Source: DATLMR01 sp035634255 (GTDB lineage Bacteria > Acidobacteriota > Blastocatellia > UBA7656). Taken from it: a stretch of DNA of 64,000 bases. Both the position numbers and the translations under genes were made by a program. The stretch is from positions 65,613 through 129,612 of the forward strand of contig DASQDI010000040.1 in the NCBI GenBank assembly GCA_035634255.1, read 5' to 3'. The notes beneath the pieces are model-generated. The model saw only the letters and a list, made by a program, of their open reading frames with translations. It was not told the DNA's origin and did no database searches. This document shows, piece after piece, positions 17,788-24,469 of this stretch. Positions within the stretch are counted from its first letter, which is position 1, and every line of letters begins with the position of its first letter.

Positions 17788-18393
17788 TTATACGTAGCCG
17801 AGCGCTTCGAGGCGGCGGCGGACCTCTTCCTCATCCTCTTCGCTGTAGCCCTCGGTTTGGGAGGCGGCCACGAGGCCCAACTCTTCGAGCCTGGAGATGA
17901 TGCGGGCGGCGCTCTGCTCCGGCGTCTCGGAGTCGGTGTGGACCGTCACCTCGGGCGAGGCGGGCGGCTCGTAAGGGTCATCGACCCCCGTGAAATTCCT
18001 GATCTCGCCGGCGAGCGCCTTCTTGTAAAGCCCTTTGACATCACGGTCGGAGAGCACGTCTATCGGGCACTCGACGTAGACCTCGACGAACGAGCCTATT
18101 TGCCGGCGCACCTCTTCGCGGACCGCGCGGTAAGGGGAGATTGCCGCCGCTATCGCCACCACCTCGTTCCGCGTGAGCAGGTCGCACACGAAACCTATGC
18201 GGCGGATGTTCGTGTCGCGGTCCTCTTTCGAAAACCCGAGCCCTTTCGAGAGGTTCGTGCGGATCACGTCGCCGTCGAGAACTTCGACCTTATGCCCGCG
18301 CGCTTTAAGTTCGCCCTCGACCAGCCGCGCGAGGGTCGTCTTGCCCGCGCCGGAAAGCCCTGTAAACCACAAAGTGAATCCTTTTCGTTCCAT
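17788..18393 (-). CDS. cysC: adenylylsulfate kinase (APS kinase) with extra C-terminal tail
   Basis: The 201-residue P-loop kinase shows Walker A GLSGAGKTT near residue 13, LDGDVIRTNLSKGLGFSKED, the DTNIRRIGFV segment, ISPYRAVR, and the APS-site stretch GLYKKALAGEIRNFTG followed by DDPYEPP. These fit APS kinase, which phosphorylates APS to PAPS, the donor for sulfotransferases. The core should end near residue 175; a 24-residue acidic extension closing in EEEVRRRLEALGYV follows. That tail matches the tails of three alkaline-phosphatase-superfamily proteins in the same operon. No ATP sulfurylase or PAPS reductase gene is nearby, so a role in sulfation of a surface glycan rather than in cysteine biosynthesis is likely. 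GGAG lies 5-6 nt before the ATG. Confidence 0.9.
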   Translation of the reverse strand: MERKGFTLWFTGLSGAGKTTLARLVEGELKARGHKVEVLDGDVIRTNLSKGLGFSKEDRDTNIRRIGFVCDLLTRNEVVAIAAAISPYRAVREEVRRQIGSFVEVYVECPIDVLSDRDVKGLYKKALAGEIRNFTGVDDPYEPPASPEVTVHTDSETPEQSAARIISRLEELGLVAASQTEGYSEEDEEEVRRRLEALGYV

Positions 18394-18425
18394 TGTATCT
18401 CCGGTAACTTTTTTTCAACCCGCTA

Positions 18426-18455
18426 ATTCTATTAGCAGAGAGAGCCATAATGCAA
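18426..18455 (-). promoter_or_regulatory. candidate sigma70 promoter of the cysC-phosphatase-glycan operon
   Basis: On the minus strand TTGCAT (18455-18450) and TAGAAT (18431-18426) are separated by 18 nt. The -10 overlaps a small inverted repeat CTAAT-TCT-ATTAG (18423-18435) that could be an operator. The 5' UTR to the cysC ATG at 18393 would be about 25 nt. No other promoter-like pair this good is seen between here and 1, consistent with one long transcript, though internal promoters cannot be excluded. Confidence 0.45.
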
Positions 18456-19077
18456 AGCTGCTGAATATACACGATCGGAGCCGCTTCGGAAAGTCCCGAA
18501 AGCTTCGCGCCGGTCGGCGGGGCGGGAAGTTTGCGGCTCAGCCCCGGCCCGCTTCGCCTCTGACCGGCGCCAAGCCCGAAGGCCGAATGGCTCCGGATAA
18601 CCTGCCCCTGCCCCGCACGGAGCCTCAAATCAGGAGATTGAATCCTTCGGTAATTTATTATACAATCTGCGCGCAAGAGATTTCCGGCGGGACTCAATTG
18701 TGAGCTTGCGTTTATGCTCCAATCGGTTTACATCCGGCCTGTAATAGCCTTCGGAGTATTCAAACGCGAAACCTGCCATGGACTGGTGATGAGAAGTTCA
18801 CTCACACCCGGACGTGCGTAGTTATAATTATGAATTGCGCGGTGATAATGTTAATCCCGGAGCCTGTTGCCGCCCGGCAACCGAATCCGGGTCCCGCCCC
18901 GGTGACGCGCGGCCCCGCGCGGGTAATTACGATTTATTCTTTACCATTGCAACATTGCTTCACGCGACGCAATTTACGATCACGTAAACCTCTGCTTTGT
19001 GTCCAGTAGTAGATTTGTTGAACTCTTTTGTCTGTGTCCGGGGGTGAGTGCAAACCTGAAATATTTCGGAGGTTTTT
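18456..19077. other. divergent intergenic region between cysC and the ADOP gene
   Basis: About 620 bp without a convincing ORF. It is more AT-rich than the operon to its left, especially 18640-18670 and 18930-19060. A perfect TATAAT occurs on the plus strand at 18823-18828, but no clear -35 lies 16-18 nt upstream. A strong ribosome-binding site (GGAGG) sits just before the ADOP start at 19078. Nothing RNA-like was recognised. Confidence 0.5.
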
Positions 19078-21486
19078 ATGGGCACCCTTTATCAAGACCT
19101 AGCTTACACCTTTCGAATTTTAGGTAAGGACATCCGGTTTACTCTTGTCGCGATAACGATGCTGGCCGTAGGCATCGGCCTGAATACGGCAGTGTTCAGT
19201 ATCGTTAATGCCGTGCTGATTCAGCCGCTCCCTTATAAGGAGCCCGACCGGCTCCTTCAGGTTTCCGAATCGCACCCGGAATCACAGAGCCATGACATGG
19301 CCGCTACACCACGCAGCTACACCGAGTGGGACAAACAGCAGCAAGCCTTCGAGAGCATTTCCGCATATCGGGAGCAGTACTTCACAATCATCGGAGGTTC
19401 GGAGCCGGAGCGCGTGTATGGGGCCGTCGTCTCCGGGACAACGTTTTCAACGCTGGGAGTCAGCCCGATCCACGGGCGGGTATTCCAACCCGAAGAAGAA
19501 AAACCGGGCAATAACTATGTCGTGGTGCTGGGGCACGGCCTGTGGAAGCGGCGTTTCGGGGAAGACTTAAATATACTTAACCAGACAATCTCATTCGATG
19601 GCAGAGGCTTTGTAGTAGTCGGCATTATGCCTCCCGATTTCGAGTTCCCGATAGGAAACACGAAGGTCGATTTATGGGTGCCTCTCGCCCTGCGGCCGAA
19701 CGAAATAGAGCGCGGCGGACATAATCTCTCCGTGGTGGCGCGCCTCAGACCGGGAGTAACATTAGAGCGCGCTCAGGCGGAGATGAATACTATAGCCGGC
19801 CAGCTTGAGCAACAATACCCGGAAACGAATGGCGGATGGGTAGTAAGCCTGGAGCCGCTCGTACAGAAGATTGTGGGCGGCGTAGAATCCACCTTGATGA
19901 TCCTGCTGGGCGCGGTCGCCTGCGTGCTCCTGATCACCTGCGCCAACATCGCCAACCTGTTCCTCGCGAAAACCACCGCCCATCAGAAGGAGGTTGCGAT
20001 CCGCGTTGCGCTCGGAGCGAGTCGGGGCCGCATAGCCCGGCTGTTCCTGACCGAAAGCCTCGTCCTCTCCTGTCTGGGAGGCGCGGTGGGGCTGCTGCTG
20101 GCCATAAGCGCGATGCAGTTCATAATTTCCATCGCCCCTGATAACATCCCTCGTATTGAAGAGGCCCGGATAGATACTAACGTGCTCGGCTTTACGCTAG
20201 TCGTCTCCCTCCTGACCGGAATACTGTTCGGCACTGTGCCGGCCATTAGGGCCTCAAGGTGGGAAGCCTTCTCCGTGCTTAAAGAGGTGGGCGCGCCCCT
20301 GTCGTACCTGCGCCACCGCAATCTGGGCAGTGCGCTCATGGTTGTCGAGATTGCTCTGACGCTGGTTTTATCCATCGGGGCTGCCTTACTCATCAACAGC
20401 TTCATACGCCTGTACAGGGTCGATCCGGGGTTAGACACTGAGAGAGTGACGATCATGGAAGTATCGTTACCGGCTTTAAGGTATCGTGACGCTCAGCAGC
20501 AGGCGGTATTCTATAAATCGGCATTGGACCGTTTCCGGTCCCTTCCTGAAATTCAGTCCGCCGGCCTGACGAGCAGCTTACCCCTGAGCGGCCTGGCTAT
20601 CAGCAATTCCTTTGTCATCGAAGGCCGATCAACAGATGGGTCGCAACCCTCCTCCGCAGGTCACTACATTATCAGTCCGGATTACTTCAGGTCGATGGGA
20701 ATAACACTGTTAAAAGGCCGAGATTTCACAGACCATGATTCGGAAACGACGCAGAAGGTGGCGATAATAAACCTGACGATGGCTAAACGTTTCTGGGGCG
20801 ATGAGGACCCAATCGGATCCCGGATGATCATTTCGGGGGCTCCCCCCTGCGAGGTAATCGGAATCGTTCAGGATAACAAGCGGTCATCTCTGGACAGCGA
20901 AGTGCAACCCGAAATGTATGTCCCCTTCACGCAAGGCGGGTTCTTCCGCTCCGGCAAGTTCGTGGTTCGTACAAAATCTGAATCGTCAAACATCGCCGGA
21001 GCGTTGCGCGCGGGGATCGGCTCAATCGATAAGGATCTGGCCGTTTATAATTTAAGAACGATGGACCAGTTAATATCCGAATCACTCTCCAAGCGCCGTT
21101 TTGTGGTACTCCTGAGCGGACTGTTTGCTGCCATATCGATTATGATGGCGCTGATGGGCGTCTATAGCGTGCTGTCGTACTCGGTCAACCAGAGGAGGCA
21201 GGAGTTTGGTATACGCATGGCGCTCGGCGCGCAGCAGGGCGACGTGGTCAGGCTCGTAGTAAAACACGCGCTCCTGGTCATCCTTGTCGGCGCTGTGTTC
21301 GGCCTTACGGCCTCTTTAGCAGCCACCCAATTTCTTACGAGTATGCTGTATGAAATAACCTCTACAAACTTTCAGACCTATCTTATCGCCACGGGTCTGG
21401 TCACCGTTATTTCGCTGATAGGGTGCTACCTCCCCGCCCGGAGAGCGGCAAAGGCCGATCCGATCTTATCCTTACGGAGTGAGTGA
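19078..21486 (+). CDS. ADOP family (MacB/FtsX-like) ABC transporter permease, duplicated orphan type
   Basis: The 802-residue protein consists of two successive MacB-PCD/FtsX units (about 1-430 and 430-802), each with one N-terminal helix, an extracytoplasmic domain and three further helices. The opening DLAYTFRILGKDIRFT and the GIGLNTAVFSIVNAVL helix are hallmarks of the duplicated orphan permeases expanded in Acidobacteria, which usually lack an adjacent ATPase gene; none is present here either. GGAGG precedes the ATG. Its GC is lower than that of the glycan operon. Related proteins act in tripartite efflux or mechanotransmission, but the substrate of this one is unknown. Confidence 0.9.
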   Translation: MGTLYQDLAYTFRILGKDIRFTLVAITMLAVGIGLNTAVFSIVNAVLIQPLPYKEPDRLLQVSESHPESQSHDMAATPRSYTEWDKQQQAFESISAYREQYFTIIGGSEPERVYGAVVSGTTFSTLGVSPIHGRVFQPEEEKPGNNYVVVLGHGLWKRRFGEDLNILNQTISFDGRGFVVVGIMPPDFEFPIGNTKVDLWVPLALRPNEIERGGHNLSVVARLRPGVTLERAQAEMNTIAGQLEQQYPETNGGWVVSLEPLVQKIVGGVESTLMILLGAVACVLLITCANIANLFLAKTTAHQKEVAIRVALGASRGRIARLFLTESLVLSCLGGAVGLLLAISAMQFIISIAPDNIPRIEEARIDTNVLGFTLVVSLLTGILFGTVPAIRASRWEAFSVLKEVGAPLSYLRHRNLGSALMVVEIALTLVLSIGAALLINSFIRLYRVDPGLDTERVTIMEVSLPALRYRDAQQQAVFYKSALDRFRSLPEIQSAGLTSSLPLSGLAISNSFVIEGRSTDGSQPSSAGHYIISPDYFRSMGITLLKGRDFTDHDSETTQKVAIINLTMAKRFWGDEDPIGSRMIISGAPPCEVIGIVQDNKRSSLDSEVQPEMYVPFTQGGFFRSGKFVVRTKSESSNIAGALRAGIGSIDKDLAVYNLRTMDQLISESLSKRRFVVLLSGLFAAISIMMALMGVYSVLSYSVNQRRQEFGIRMALGAQQGDVVRLVVKHALLVILVGAVFGLTASLAATQFLTSMLYEITSTNFQTYLIATGLVTVISLIGCYLPARRAAKADPILSLRSE

Positions 21487-21501
21487 GGGGCATGAGCGTG
21501 C

Positions 21502-21530
21502 CGGGCCGGCTCCTTATGGCAACCGGCCCG
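21502..21530. terminator. hairpin between convergent genes
   Basis: CGGGCCGG (21502-21509) pairs with CCGGCCCG (21523-21530) around a 13-nt loop, 16 bp after the ADOP stop and just past the stop of the opposing peptide gene. There is no long T run on either side, so intrinsic termination is only possible, not shown. Confidence 0.35.
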
Positions 21531-21547
21531 ACGGTTAGGCGTCGTTA

Positions 21548-21718
21548 TTAGGTTTCCGCGGGAGCATCAGAGCATTTGCACCTACTTCCGTCGCCCTCGC
21601 AAATTTGCCCTGAGCATACTTTCTTCCCATCGACAAAACATTCGCAGGCATAAGCGATTCCCAGAGACACGTTACACAGTGTCACCAGAAGAGCTAAGGT
21701 CATAAAGATTTTCTTCAT
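21548..21718 (-). CDS. precursor of a secreted six-cysteine mini-protein
   Basis: This 56-residue ORF has a Sec-type signal peptide (MKKIFMTLALLVTL core) ending in GIAYA, and a mature part of about 32 residues that begins CEC and has six cysteines in the pattern C-x-C-x7-C-x4-C-x6-C-x-C. The ribosome-binding site AGGAG lies 6 nt before the ATG. It is the last gene of a three-gene minus-strand series whose first gene encodes a membrane-anchored thioredoxin/propeller protein. The arrangement recalls NVEALA-type peptides next to six-bladed propeller genes in Bacteroidetes, but I cannot claim homology. The cysteines could form three disulfides or bind a metal. The function is unknown. Confidence 0.7.
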   Translation of the reverse strand: MKKIFMTLALLVTLCNVSLGIAYACECFVDGKKVCSGQICEGDGSRCKCSDAPAET

Positions 21719-21873
21719 ATCCTACTCCTTTTTTGGGAAAAATTGTTATCGCCCACTTCATTTTTAATCTGCACAGCTTGAGGCTGCCTCACGGTTGCTC
21801 CGAACTCATACGCCCCACAGATTCGCCGTATGGCGGCCCCCGATCCGTTGCTTGAGAACAAGGTGAATTTCAT
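21715..21873 (-). CDS. small ORF translationally coupled to the cysteine-rich peptide gene
   Basis: This 52-codon ORF begins with ATG at 21873, preceded by GAGG 7 nt away, and its TGA overlaps the ATG of the peptide gene by 4 bp; the peptide's ribosome-binding site lies within its last codons. The product has no signal peptide, one Cys and a basic C-terminus (FSQKRSRI). I do not recognise it. It may be a real small protein, a leader ORF that controls peptide translation, or chance. The exact ATGA overlap is the main argument that it is real. Confidence 0.35.
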   Translation of the reverse strand: MKFTLFSSNGSGAAIRRICGAYEFGATVRQPQAVQIKNEVGDNNFSQKRSRI

Positions 21874-21926
21874 ATAATTGCCTCTTCGATCTTTACAGCC
21901 CTCCCGGCGTCATTATTTCGACCGGG

Positions 21927-23945
21927 CTATAGCCCCCCCTCGACCGGCTTCATCGTCAGCCTATACCAGGTCCTGGGTTTGAACGCTATAAGGAGCAACT
22001 CTCCTTCAACGCCTAGGCCCGCCGTATCGGGGAAGAAACGGCGGGTAGTGCGCGGCTCCAACCAGTTCAGAGGGTTACCACCTTCGTCAAGCAGGTAGAT
22101 AGACCCATCAATAAATATGGTGTAAATGTGCCCGGTCCTGGGGTCAACGACAGGGTTGATCGTGATGATCTTCTCCTGAAAACCGTCGATGGAAGTAGTG
22201 ACGTAGATTTTGTCGGTGTCTTTCAGCAGTATCTCGGTAAGCTTCTCTATTCTTTCGCCTTCGAGTCGCCGCTCGAATAACAGCTTGCCGTCGGGGCTGT
22301 ATTTCTGAACTATGGGGGCGAGCATAAAGCTGACGTAAAGGTTGTCCTGCGCATCTATGAAGAGGTTGACCCGGTTGATCCCCAGCCTGTAGAGCTCGTC
22401 TTTATACGTGAACTTGTCGCCGTAAATTTCCGAGAAGGTCTTTAGCTTTCCGATAGACCTCAGTTTCTTCCCTTCGCCCGAGTAGACCGTGACGAGGCTG
22501 CCCTTCTCCGGTTGCCCGAGGTACACCTCACCGCCTGAGCTTACAGCGAAGCCAATAAAGGGCGTGGTGCTGAACTCGCCCTTGTAAGCTCCGTCCGCCC
22601 CGAGGCTCTGTATGCGATCATTGTAGGCGTCGTAGACGTAGACTGTTCCGTCTCCCGATACCCCTATGGACTCGGGGCGAATAAGCTGACCCGGCCCGGA
22701 CCCGACCCGCCCCATCTCTCTTTCGATCTCGCCGCGCCGGTTAAGGACCACTATCCGATTACGCTTGATATCTGAGGCGAATAACCTGTCGCCGTGTGGA
22801 GCGGCCTGAAACGGGGTGAACGAGGCGTTTGAGAATACCTCTTCGTACGCCGCGGGGTTGTCCTTACCCTCTAACGGCGCGGCGGTCGCGGTGGTCGAAG
22901 GTGATTTTTTTTCCGCCACCTTACCTGACAACCCGTACAGACTCGTCGCGACTCCGTTGCGACCGGTTTCAGCGACGAACACCTGCTCGTGGGCCACGTC
23001 GTCGCCGGGCGCGGCCTCGCTCGCAGGCTTAAGCCCCTGCGCAGCTATAAAGGCGGGCTTGTTTATCCCGGCTTTCTTCAGGTTGTCGAGAACGTCGTTC
23101 CGGGAGAAGTTATAATCGAACACCAGGACGGCATTCTTCGGTTTCTGGGCGGACGATTGCCTCTGCTCAAACTCCGAAAAGAGCGCGAGGTATTTCGGCA
23201 GGCTACACACTGAACAGTCCGCCGTGAAGAAGACGAATAAGTCGGAGCCGCCCGAGTTCAGGCGGTCAAGCGACGTCGGGGAGAAAGAATTCACCTCGTT
23301 GACCGGCAGAGGGGGCAGCCGTCGCCCGGTTTGGAATAGCGATGGCCCCTGCTTTAAGCCGGCGCCCGGGTCCGAACGCAGGGCTTCAACGCTTAAAATC
23401 TGGTGTAAGTATTCCGGGGTGATGGCGTAACTGGTCGAGACCCGGCAGGTGCCTTTTTCGTCGAAGAGGAAGAAGCCGTTATCGTACTCACCCACGCCCA
23501 GTTTCTTTGAGAGGGCTCCGTCCTCGTCGGCAATCACGTCATATTTTATTAAAGCATGTTCAACTAAATCCCTGATTTCAGGTATGTCCCCGCGCACCAA
23601 TGCCGTGACGTTCACCTTATCTCTTCCGTAAGTCCGGCAGAAGAGTTCCGCCGCCCTCGCTATGCCGATTGTTTGCCCCCTCTGCTGGTGCGGGGTGAAG
23701 CACAGCAGTAGGTTTACCGCATCAGGCCGCACGTTAATCGTTTTATCACCGTGTAGGCTCTGGCCGCTTATCTGCGGGATCGTGGAACCGTACCTTAATA
23801 TTGTTTTCGGGCGCAGCGAGCCGGGTAAATCGGAGGCTTTATGGTCGTGGCCAAAATGGGATATCCAGCCACGCAAAGCTACGATGTTAACGATCAGCAG
23901 AAGGATTACAAAGACGGCTGGACCTAAATAGCGCTTCGTAAACAT
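21927..23945 (-). CDS. membrane-anchored protein with two thioredoxin-like domains and a C-terminal NHL/six-bladed beta-propeller
   Basis: I start at ATG 23945 because AAGGAGG lies 6 nt upstream; the longer frame to 24029 has no such site. The 672-residue product has one N-terminal helix (residues 9-26), an AhpC/TlpA-like redoxin domain (about 45-185) in which CxxC is missing (LLLCFTPHQQRG), a second thioredoxin-like domain with a CSVC active-site motif (C244, C247), and from about 345 to the end an NHL-type propeller (repeats such as IRPESIGVSGDGTVYVYDAY). The catalytic domains should be periplasmic. Downstream lies the six-cysteine secreted peptide gene, so oxidative folding or sensing of that peptide is a reasonable guess. 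Confidence 0.8.
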   Translation of the reverse strand: MFTKRYLGPAVFVILLLIVNIVALRGWISHFGHDHKASDLPGSLRPKTILRYGSTIPQISGQSLHGDKTINVRPDAVNLLLCFTPHQQRGQTIGIARAAELFCRTYGRDKVNVTALVRGDIPEIRDLVEHALIKYDVIADEDGALSKKLGVGEYDNGFFLFDEKGTCRVSTSYAITPEYLHQILSVEALRSDPGAGLKQGPSLFQTGRRLPPLPVNEVNSFSPTSLDRLNSGGSDLFVFFTADCSVCSLPKYLALFSEFEQRQSSAQKPKNAVLVFDYNFSRNDVLDNLKKAGINKPAFIAAQGLKPASEAAPGDDVAHEQVFVAETGRNGVATSLYGLSGKVAEKKSPSTTATAAPLEGKDNPAAYEEVFSNASFTPFQAAPHGDRLFASDIKRNRIVVLNRRGEIEREMGRVGSGPGQLIRPESIGVSGDGTVYVYDAYNDRIQSLGADGAYKGEFSTTPFIGFAVSSGGEVYLGQPEKGSLVTVYSGEGKKLRSIGKLKTFSEIYGDKFTYKDELYRLGINRVNLFIDAQDNLYVSFMLAPIVQKYSPDGKLLFERRLEGERIEKLTEILLKDTDKIYVTTSIDGFQEKIITINPVVDPRTGHIYTIFIDGSIYLLDEGGNPLNWLEPRTTRRFFPDTAGLGVEGELLLIAFKPRTWYRLTMKPVEGGL

Positions 23946-24023
23946 AGAGAGCCTCCTTACGGATGCAATCGGTTTGCGCGCACAAAGATCTAAAGCACTG
24001 GGGGGTAGCTGTATTTGGACTGT

Positions 24024-24039
24024 AAACAATTAATTGTTT
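24024..24039. promoter_or_regulatory. perfect 16-bp palindrome, candidate operator
   Basis: AAACAATTAATTGTTT is a perfect 16-bp palindrome in the leader of the propeller/peptide locus, between its candidate promoter and the ribosome-binding site. Its size and symmetry suit a dimeric repressor or activator. No T-rich hairpin character is seen. Confidence 0.4.
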
Positions 24040-24109
24040 CAGGCTCGGAACATGGCAGCCTGCCCTTAAGCAGTCACCTGAGCCTGAAGCTTTCGCTCGT
24101 ATCCGGATT

Positions 24110-24137
24110 CTTCTAGTTGAGCGAGACAAGTTGTCAA
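24110..24137 (-). promoter_or_regulatory. candidate promoter of the thioredoxin-propeller/peptide locus
   Basis: On the minus strand a consensus TTGACA (24137-24132) is followed after 16 nt by TAGAAG (24115-24110), four of six matches to the -10 consensus. The leader to the ATG at 23945 would be about 160 nt and would include the 16-bp palindrome. Confidence 0.35.
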
Positions 24138-24202
24138 CAAAAACACGCAGAGTTTTTGCTGGTGGCAACCATTAATGACGCATGCCAGTATATTATATTT
24201 AT

Positions 24203-24223
24203 TACATTTGTCAAGGAAATGTA
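24203..24223. promoter_or_regulatory. 7-bp inverted repeat in AT-rich DNA
   Basis: TACATTT (24203-24209) and AAATGTA (24217-24223) flank a 7-nt spacer, upstream of the amino-acid permease promoter and of the divergent propeller promoter. It resembles a transcription-factor operator. No regulator gene is adjacent. Confidence 0.3.
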
Positions 24224-24334
24224 TTAATAGATACAATGCGGACATTTCTTCCCCGGGGCGGGCAGGGTTGGGGGCGACATGGCATTCAGGGGAGTCCGCG
24301 GGGCGTAAAATCTGCCCGCCCCACCGCCCTCTAC

Positions 24335-24364
24335 TTGACATCCGCGCTTTACGAAGTTGATAAT
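24335..24364 (+). promoter_or_regulatory. strong sigma70-type promoter for the amino-acid permease genes
   Basis: Consensus TTGACA (24335-24340) and GATAAT (24359-24364, five of six) are separated by 18 nt. Transcription would begin near 24371, about 100 nt before the permease ATG. Confidence 0.6.
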
Positions 24365-24469
24365 CGCCGCGCCTTCACTCGTATCAAGAAAACAAAGCAT
24401 CTGGTGTCGTCTCGGGTCATGAATCATTGGAAGTATTCGCAACTCAATCCAAAGAGGGGAAGCCAGCGA

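Larger units (their letters stand above)
23946..24469. other. AT-rich divergent control region
   Basis: About 520 bp between the propeller gene (minus) and the amino-acid permease (plus). It contains a 16-bp palindrome at 24024-24039, a minus-strand promoter candidate at 24110-24137, an inverted repeat at 24203-24223 and a strong plus-strand promoter at 24335-24364, each listed separately. The stretch 24180-24240 is the most AT-rich piece in this part of the window. An open frame from 24182 into the permease is an upstream extension without coding character. Confidence 0.6.

Noticed and set aside
19078..21486. MacB-type efflux operon
   Set aside because: No ATPase or membrane-fusion protein gene is adjacent; the duplicated permease fits the orphan ADOP type instead.
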